From DASRHY01 sp035650275 (GTDB lineage Bacteria; Actinomycetota; Actinomycetes; Propionibacteriales; Kribbellaceae), in NCBI GenBank assembly GCA_035650275.1, contig DASRHY010000227.1, forward strand, positions 41,907 to 105,906: a stretch of 64,000 bases of DNA, given 5' to 3'. Position numbers and translations under genes: made by a program. Positions 59,302 through 64,000 of the stretch are shown in pieces. Position 1 is the stretch's first letter. Each line of letters starts with the position of its first letter. The notes beneath the pieces were generated by a model, which searched no databases, was not told where the DNA came from, and saw nothing but the letters and a program-made list of their open reading frames with translations.

Positions 59302-59374
59302 AGCGGACGACGGGATTCGAACCCGCGACCCTCACCTTGGCAAGGTGATGCTCTACCAACTGAGCCACGTCCGC
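59302..59374 (-). tRNA. tRNA-Gly (GCC)
   Basis: The acceptor stem GCGGACG/CGTCCGC, D-arm GCTCAGTTGGTAGAGC, anticodon loop TTGCCAA (GCC) and T-arm CGGGTTCGAATCCCG are complete. It is first in the cluster. Confidence 0.95.
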
Positions 59375-59500
59375 GCTGCCCCGGAACACGCATCCGGTGC
59401 GAGAGGAAACATTAGCCGATCGTCGGCGCAGCACAAACTCGGGGGTCGGTGTGTCAGCGAGCAGGTGCGACGTATGGTGTCCGGCGACCGAAGGAGCAGC

Positions 59501-60325
59501 ATGATCATCTGGGTGAACGGTGCCCTGCTGGACGGGCCGACCACTGCGGCGATCTCACCGCTGGACCATGGCCTGACCACAGGGGATGGCGTGTTCGAGA
59601 CGCTCAAGATCGTCGACGGGCAGCCGTTCGCAGTCACCAAGCACCTGGAGCGGCTGACGGTCTCCGCGCTGGGGCTCGGGCTGGCCGAGCCGGACCACGA
59701 GTTCATCCGCGAGGGCATCGCGGCCGTCACCGGCGCGGACCGCCGGATGGCGTTCGGGCGGCTCCGGGTCACCTACACCGGCGGCACCTCGCCGCTGTCA
59801 TCCGAGCGCGGCGGAGCGGCTCCGACCGTGGTCGTGGCGTCACAGCAGATCGAGCACCGGGCACCGACCGCGGCCGTGGTCACCGTGCCATGGGTACGCA
59901 ACGAGCGCAGCGCGGTCGCCGGCCTCAAGACCACCTCGTACGCCGAGAACGTCCGCGCGCTCGCGCACGCCAAGGCGCACGGTGCCAGTGAGTCGATCCT
60001 CGCGAACACGGCCGGCAACCTGTGCGAGGGCACCGGCTCGAACATCTTCTGCGTGTATGACGGGGAACTGGTGACACCCACCCTCGAGTCCGGCGCCCTC
60101 TCCGGCGTGACCCGGAACCTGGTGCTGGCCTGGTTCGGCGGCGTCGAGCGCGACGTACCGCTGGCGAAGCTGGCCGAGGCCGACGAGGTGTTCCTCACCT
60201 CGACCACCCGCGACATCCAGCCAGTGCACCGGGTGGACGAGCGCGACCTGGCCGCACCCGGCGAGGTCACCGCCGCCGTGGCGAAGTGCTTCGCCGACCG
60301 CTCCGCCGAAGACCTCGACCCCTAA
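59501..60325 (+). CDS. Aminodeoxychorismate lyase / class IV aminotransferase (274 aa)
   Basis: The PLP class-IV fold is clear: SPLDHGLTTGDGVFETLKI near the N-terminus, GLKTTSYAENVRALAHAKAHGA with the cofactor lysine (about 140), and GNLCEGTGSNIFCVYDG (about 170). By length it fits PabC, which makes p-aminobenzoate for folate, though branched-chain and D-amino-acid transaminases share the fold. AAGGAGC precedes ATG 59501. Confidence 0.85.
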   Translation: MIIWVNGALLDGPTTAAISPLDHGLTTGDGVFETLKIVDGQPFAVTKHLERLTVSALGLGLAEPDHEFIREGIAAVTGADRRMAFGRLRVTYTGGTSPLSSERGGAAPTVVVASQQIEHRAPTAAVVTVPWVRNERSAVAGLKTTSYAENVRALAHAKAHGASESILANTAGNLCEGTGSNIFCVYDGELVTPTLESGALSGVTRNLVLAWFGGVERDVPLAKLAEADEVFLTSTTRDIQPVHRVDERDLAAPGEVTAAVAKCFADRSAEDLDP

Positions 60326-60412
60326 CCCGCCCTGGGGCGGCGAGGGCGGATCTTCGGCCATCGTTCCCAGACCGCCGGAGCGAGGACCCGAGCTCGCGGG
60401 GGCGTGCGATCA

Positions 60413-60430
60413 GCGTTTCCGCGGAAACGC
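60413..60430. promoter_or_regulatory. Perfect 18-bp palindrome
   Basis: GCGTTTCCGCGGAAACGC is fully self-complementary and sits between the converging ends of the lyase and CGNR genes. With no loop it is more like a binding site than a terminator, although it could serve as the latter. Confidence 0.4.
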
Positions 60431-60507
60431 CCGTGGCACTGCGAATGCCAGTCCGCGCGGGTTGATTGCACACGGCGAATGATCGCCGGGGTTGAGGATC
60501 CGCGGAC

Positions 60508-61065
60508 CTAGCCGGCGGCGCGTTGGCGTTCGCGGTAGGCGGCGACGTGCAGGCGGTTGCCGCAGGTGCGGGCGTCGCAGTAGCGCTTGGAGCGGTTACG
60601 GGACAGGTCGATCAGGGCAGCGTCGCAGTCCGGCGCCTCGCAGCGTCGCAGACGCTCGCGCTCGCCGGCGGAGATGACGTGCGCCAGGGCGATCCCGCAC
60701 TCGACGGTGATCCGGCACGCCAGCGACGCCTCGTCGCGGGAGTAGTGGATGTGCCAGGGATGACCGTCGTGGTTGGTCAGCTTCGGCGTGGACTTGCCCC
60801 GGGCGATGATCGCGTTGATCATCGTCGCCGCCTCGGCGTCCGAGGACGTCGTGAACACAGGGGAGAACAGCTCCCGCAGCGCGCGGACCTCGTCCAGGTC
60901 GTCGGGGCCGAGATCGTGCACGGCGCTGAACTCGCGCTCGTGCACCAACTTCTCGAGGTCTTCCAGGGTCGACAGTCCGTCGACCTGGCTGCCCGGTTCG
61001 GGCAGGGTGTTCACCAGCCGGACCAGTGTGCCGAGCGCCTGCTCGGTGTCGTGGGGGAATGTCAC
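60508..61065 (-). CDS. CGNR zinc-finger regulator with ABATE domain (185 aa)
   Basis: The N-terminal ABATE-type domain (about 10-130) is followed by the zinc finger CEAPDCDAALIDLSRNRSKRYCDARTCGNRLHVAAYRERQ (Cys and CGNR motif, about 143-182). Such proteins are common, little-studied actinobacterial transcription regulators. The start is GTG 61065. A longer alternative is not supported. Confidence 0.85.
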   Translation of the reverse strand: MTFPHDTEQALGTLVRLVNTLPEPGSQVDGLSTLEDLEKLVHEREFSAVHDLGPDDLDEVRALRELFSPVFTTSSDAEAATMINAIIARGKSTPKLTNHDGHPWHIHYSRDEASLACRITVECGIALAHVISAGERERLRRCEAPDCDAALIDLSRNRSKRYCDARTCGNRLHVAAYRERQRAAG

Positions 61066-61171
61066 AATCGTCGTCTCCAGGGCCGCTGACGGGGTCTCCG
61101 TCTGACTGCCAGGGTAGCCCGACCTGAATTAGATCGGGCGGAACCGATGCGCTATGGTGGCACCCGCACTC

Positions 61172-61243
61172 GGGCGATTGGCGCAGTGGTAGCGCGCTTC
61201 GTTCACACCGAAGAGGTCACTGGTTCGAACCCAGTATCGCCCA
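61172..61243 (+). tRNA. tRNA-Val (CAC)
   Basis: It is identical to the tRNA-Val at 59114-59185 except at four positions: the anticodon base, a compensating stem pair and a T-loop base. The anticodon loop TTCACAC gives CAC. The gene is in inverted orientation relative to the other copy. The integrase remnant starts 85 bp beyond its 3' end. Confidence 0.95.
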
Positions 61244-61254
61244 CCCGTCACGAA

Positions 61255-61287
61255 GAGGTCCCTCTCAAACCTTCCGAGAGAAGCCTC
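61255..61287 (+). terminator. Stem-loop after tRNA-Val
   Basis: GAGG-CTCTC and GAGAG-CCTC pair in two blocks around small internal loops, 12 nt past the tRNA. It could end its transcript. Confidence 0.5.
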
Positions 61288-61327
61288 TGTGACCGAGTAC
61301 AGCAGCAAAGTACAGCAGCCGAGCATC

Positions 61328-61551
61328 TCAGCCTGCCTTCTCAGCGAGCGCGTCACCGAGCCTCTTGAACGCGTCACGGGTCTGTGCGGAGACGACCTCG
61401 GTGTAGATCTCCACGGTGACCTTGAGGTCTGCGTGGCGCAGGATCTGCATGATCACGCGCGGGTGGACACCAAGTTCAGCCAGGAGCGAGGCGCAGGTCC
61501 GTCGAGCGTCATGGACGGTGATGTACGGCACGTCCGCCTGCCGGATGCACG
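61328..61551 (-). pseudogene. C-terminal fragment of a tyrosine recombinase/integrase
   Basis: The fragment VPYITVHDARRTCASLLAELGVHPRVIMQILRHADLKVTVEIYTEVV keeps the H-x-x-R (HDARRT), the second His (LRHADL) and the catalytic Tyr (EIYTEV). The N-terminal domain and the first Arg are missing. The fragment stops at a strong hairpin at 61552, beyond which the sequence belongs to another gene. Lying 85 bp from a tRNA-Val gene, it is the scar of an integrated element. Confidence 0.8.
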
Positions 61552-61592
61552 CTGCGACAGTTGTCGGTGCTTTGGGCCAACAACTGTCGCAG
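61552..61592 (-). terminator. Terminator of the substrate-binding protein gene
   Basis: CTGCGACAGTTGT and ACAACTGTCGCAG form a perfect 13-bp stem with a 15-nt loop, 10 nt beyond the stop at 61602. Confidence 0.75.
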
Positions 61593-61601
61593 CCTTTCGC
61601 T

Positions 61602-62807
61602 CTATCGAGTTGTGGTCGGGGCGTGAGGGTTGGCGGGTAAGGCGTCGTCGGTTGGCGTGGTGGAAGCGTCGGGGTCGGATGACGAGGCACACCCTGGACG
61701 GGTACGTCCGGTGGCTTGGACCTCGGGGCAGCCATTCTTCACCACCCAGGCGACGGGCTTACTGCGGAAGTTGCCGCTGCCGGCCTCGCGGGTGATAGGA
61801 CCGACGGAGCCCTCGTAGCTGGTGAGGTTGCGCAGGTACTCGACCACGCCTTCGTCGCTTTCGAAGCCGTTGACCAGCATGCGGACCGAGTCGTATGCGT
61901 AAGGCATCATGTGGGTGATGAACTCCGAGGTGGGGTAGGCCTTCTGGAACTGGGCCATTAGGTCCGGGTTCAGGTCGCTGTCGGTGTACCAGGCGCCATC
62001 GAAGGTGCTGATCTCCTCGCTGAGCGAGATGGAGACGATACCCGCGACGTTGAGGTCCTTGCCGTGGACTTTTTCGGCCACCTGGATCTGCTTGCCGACA
62101 GCCGTCAGCGACGGCTCGTAGGCAGAGACGAAGTAGACGTCAGGGTTCTTAGCGCCGGCCGCCTGCATGGGCTTGAGGAACTGGGTGGTGCCCGCCGGGA
62201 AGCGGTACTCATACACGACCCTCATCCCGGCCTTCTCGGCGGCGGCCTTCAGGCCCTTAACGTGGCCGTCGATGCTCGGGTACGACTGGGCGAGGATGGC
62301 GATCGTTTTCAGTCCGCGGGACTTGGCTTCCGCCACCCAGGCCTCGGCCTCGTCTTCGGCGAGCGGGATGTTGGTGAAGTTGTACTGCCCGTCGCCAATG
62401 GTCGGGATCGAGCAGATGCAGATCTGGGGCACCTTCGCCTCGGTGGCGATGGGCACGACCCATTCTCCGACCTTGGAGATGCCTGTGACGATGGCGTCGA
62501 CCTTCTCCTCATCGACGACGCGCCGGGCGGCCCGCTTACTCTCCTCCGGCGTGGTACCGCCGTCCTCGACGACGAGCTCGTAGTCGTGCTTGGTGTCGCC
62601 AAGGTTGTCGATCGAGACCTGCACGGCCTCGAGGAACGATTTGCCGAGCGAGGCGCTCTGGCCTTCGAACGGGACGATCGCGCCGATCTTGATCGTCGAC
62701 TCCGACGACGGCGACGCGGTGCTGCCGCCACCGTGGCCGGCGCACGAGGCGAGCAGCGTGGCGACGGCGACCACGCCGACGCCGAGAATAGTCCTTAAGG
62801 GATGCAT
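61602..62807 (-). CDS. ABC substrate-binding lipoprotein, Leu/Ile/Val type (401 aa)
   Basis: A signal peptide ends in LLASC (lipobox). The periplasmic-binding fold type I continues with IKIGAIVPFEGQSASLGKSFLEAVQVSIDNLG, DAIVTGISKVGEWVVPIATEAKVPQICICSI and DVYFVSAYEPSLTAVGKQI. These segments match branched-chain amino-acid/amide receptors. The C-terminal 40 residues are Thr/Pro-rich and non-conserved. No permease or ATPase genes are adjacent, so it is an orphan receptor. ATG 62807 follows AGGAGC. Two tandem palindromes lie between it and a divergent TetR gene. Confidence 0.85.
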   Translation of the reverse strand: MHPLRTILGVGVVAVATLLASCAGHGGGSTASPSSESTIKIGAIVPFEGQSASLGKSFLEAVQVSIDNLGDTKHDYELVVEDGGTTPEESKRAARRVVDEEKVDAIVTGISKVGEWVVPIATEAKVPQICICSIPTIGDGQYNFTNIPLAEDEAEAWVAEAKSRGLKTIAILAQSYPSIDGHVKGLKAAAEKAGMRVVYEYRFPAGTTQFLKPMQAAGAKNPDVYFVSAYEPSLTAVGKQIQVAEKVHGKDLNVAGIVSISLSEEISTFDGAWYTDSDLNPDLMAQFQKAYPTSEFITHMMPYAYDSVRMLVNGFESDEGVVEYLRNLTSYEGSVGPITREAGSGNFRSKPVAWVVKNGCPEVQATGRTRPGCASSSDPDASTTPTDDALPANPHAPTTTR

Positions 62808-62843
62808 GTGCTTGCTCCTGAACCCACTGGAAGTGATCACGAA

Positions 62844-62880
62844 CTTAGTTGCAACTAAGTTGATCTTAGTTGTGACTAAG
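62844..62880. promoter_or_regulatory. Two tandem TetR operators
   Basis: CTTAGTTGCAACTAAG (62844-62859, perfect palindrome) and CTTAGTTGTGACTAAG (62865-62880, one mismatch pair) lie 21 bp apart centre to centre, two helical turns, in the divergent promoter of the lipoprotein and TetR genes. Confidence 0.8.
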
Positions 62881-62909
62881 TTAGGAGTCAAGCGCGCTAC
62901 GATGCACCC

Positions 62910-63500
62910 ATGGCCACTCGTCTCGGTACACAGGAACGTCGGGCATCGATCCTGGCCGCCGCCGCGGAGCTCTTCGCCCAGGTTGGCTACCACCGCTGCC
63001 GGGTCTCCGACGTCGCCGCTCGCCTCGGCGTCACCGAACCGGTCGTCTTCCAGAACTTCGGGTCGAAGTCGGCGCTGTACGCCGCAGTCCTCGACGACGC
63101 GGCCGAGACCCTCACCACTCGCCTGCGCCGCTACCTTGACGAGGGACACCCGGTGACGGAGCTGCTTGACGAGATCCTGGCCCCAGGCCACCTCAACCAC
63201 CTGCACAGCACGGGCTCGCCCGGCGCCCTGTTCGCCGATGCCATCTCGCTCACGGCCGAGCCCGACGTCGAGGCCGCGGCCCGCCGCGGCATGCGGAAGG
63301 TTGCCGAAGCGCTCACCGCGGTGCTCGCCCACGGCCAGACCACCGGAGAGGTGTCCGCCGACGTCGACCCGGCGACTGCCGCCTGGTGGGTGCTGTCGCT
63401 GATGGCCTCCCACCGCTTCCGCCGCGCGGTCATGCCCAACCAGAAGCGAATGGAGGCGGGCATCGCCACCATGGCCCGCGCCGCGCTGACCGGTCGCTAG
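62910..63500 (+). CDS. TetR-family transcriptional regulator (196 aa)
   Basis: RASILAAAAELFAQVGYHRCRVSDVAARLGVTEPVVFQNFGSKSALYAAV (about 11-60) is a TetR helix-turn-helix. The rest is the all-helical ligand domain. It diverges from the substrate-binding lipoprotein and, judging from the operators between them, represses both. A role in sensing the same ligand as the lipoprotein is inference. Confidence 0.9.
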   Translation: MATRLGTQERRASILAAAAELFAQVGYHRCRVSDVAARLGVTEPVVFQNFGSKSALYAAVLDDAAETLTTRLRRYLDEGHPVTELLDEILAPGHLNHLHSTGSPGALFADAISLTAEPDVEAAARRGMRKVAEALTAVLAHGQTTGEVSADVDPATAAWWVLSLMASHRFRRAVMPNQKRMEAGIATMARAALTGR

Positions 63501-63641
63501 CGATCCTTGGTTGAAGTGCTTGACGGTTTGCATTCCTGAGGCAGCGCCCGCCGAACCGGAGAAGCCGCTGCCGAGGACCCTCGGAGCGCGGCGTACACCT
63601 CGCTGCAGCGAAGTACAGCAACGACACGACCTGCGAACGCG
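63501..63641. other. Intergenic stretch with one weak repeat copy
   Basis: I see no gene. CAGCGAAGTACAGCAAC at 63606-63622 matches CAGCAAAGTACAGCAGC at 61303-61319 in 15 of 17 positions, in the same orientation, so a short direct repeat brackets the integrase fragment, lipoprotein and TetR genes. Confidence 0.35.
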
Positions 63642-64000
63642 TCAGTTGGCGGGGGCGCCGAACCACCTTTGGATCTGGCCCAGCAGATCTGCTTGGTTTT
63701 CGCCGGCCCAGGCGACGTGGCCGTCGGGGCGGAGCAGGACGGCGGGTGCTTCCAGGTCTTTGCTGGTGTCGACGACGTGGTCGATCCGGTCGGCCCAGTC
63801 GGCGACCGACAGTTGGCCGGTCTGGTCGAGCAGTAGCCCGCGGCCGCTGTGCATCAGCTCGTAGAGGCGACCCTGCTTCAAGGCGATGTCGCGCAGCCGC
63901 TTGCCGAGCAGTTCATGGCCCTCGCCGAAGTCGTAGCGGATCCCGATCGCGATGATCTTCTCGGTCAGGTACCGGTTCACGTCCTCGAAGTCCATCAGTT
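63642..64000 (-). CDS. 3' end of an FAD-dependent aromatic monooxygenase (partial)
   Basis: The visible 118 residues end a PCP-monooxygenase-type (PheA/TfdB-like) flavoenzyme: YDFGEGHELLGKRLRDIAL, then VLLRPDGHVAWAGENQADLLGQIQRWFG, the C-terminal thioredoxin-like domain with the DGHVAW signature. Such enzymes hydroxylate phenols or antibiotics such as rifampin or tetracyclines. The FAD-binding start lies beyond the window. The stop TGA is at 63642. Confidence 0.75.
   Translation of the reverse strand, partial: LMDFEDVNRYLTEKIIAIGIRYDFGEGHELLGKRLRDIALKQGRLYELMHSGRGLLLDQTGQLSVADWADRIDHVVDTSKDLEAPAVLLRPDGHVAWAGENQADLLGQIQRWFGAPAN

Noticed and set aside
1..64000. Insertion sequences, intact prophage or ESX cluster
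   Set aside because: No transposase, portal, terminase or Esx motifs were found. The amidase and integrase fragment alone do not make a prophage.

Overview
The window is about 70% G+C with dense, mostly non-overlapping genes, GTG/ATG starts, many 4-nt ATGA/GTGA gene overlaps, several apparently leaderless starts, and actinobacterial gene families (CGNR zinc finger, AfsR-type and LAL-type regulators, ClpC-type N-domains, tad-type pilus genes, APS-reductase sulfur pathway). It is chromosomal DNA of a high-GC actinomycete. The gene mix and the frequent GTAC/CGTACG codons recall Kribbella and relatives (Propionibacteriales), but that genus guess is inference.

Layout. 1-6.7 kb: the minor-subunit end of a tad (tight adherence) pilus locus: a Flp-like prepilin, two TadE-like pseudopilins, a TadG-like protein, a lipoprotein, a secreted protein and a very large membrane protein carrying LysM and BTAD-type domains. 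6.7-19.8 kb: housekeeping and transport genes (zinc metallopeptidase, ABC-F ATPase with a possible leader ORF, enoyl-CoA hydratase, ABC exporter, VOC protein, MFS pump, ATP-dependent DNA ligase, quinone-type oxidoreductase with a MerR-type promoter, RibD-like reductase, ZapE, and a PPK2 with a histone-like tail). A 33-bp repeat family lies at 6.7 kb and 9.4-9.65 kb. 19.8-23.2 kb: an AAA+ ATPase, and upstream of it a ribbon-helix-helix antitoxin followed by one reading frame that joins a degenerate Doc/Fic domain to a ClpC-type N-domain.

23.2-29.0 kb: an assimilatory sulfate-reduction operon on the minus strand (ferredoxin sulfite reductase, a 52-aa zinc-ribbon protein, APS reductase cysH, cysD, cysN, sirohydrochlorin chelatase), all with overlapping ends. 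A short ORF ending in a Cys-Cys motif lies ahead of it, and an inverted repeat there could pair with the ribosome-binding region of the first gene, so cysteine-dependent attenuation is likely. 29.1-41.5 kb: ECF sigma factor with its membrane partner, glyA under a ZTP (pfl) riboswitch, a guanine-deaminase-like protein that has lost its catalytic Glu, an AidB-type acyl-CoA dehydrogenase, a collagen-like secreted protein next to a tRNA-like remnant, a YihY membrane protein, rsgA, and several conserved actinobacterial proteins. 41.7-45.2 kb: a secreted GH12 glucanase and an MMPL transporter.

45.2-58.7 kb: an accessory stretch with two giant ATPase regulators (AfsR/SARP type and LAL/LuxR type), each beside a small operon that includes a DUF4386-type membrane protein, then a cupin-XRE regulator, a thioredoxin-reductase-like gene broken by a one-base frameshift, and an MFS transporter. 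59.1-64.0 kb: a tRNA Gly-Cys-Val cluster, an aminodeoxychorismate-lyase-like gene, a CGNR regulator, a second and nearly identical inverted tRNA-Val, then integration scars: the catalytic end of a tyrosine recombinase, an orphan ABC substrate-binding lipoprotein with a divergent TetR regulator and two tandem palindromic operators, and the 3' end of a flavin monooxygenase running off the window.
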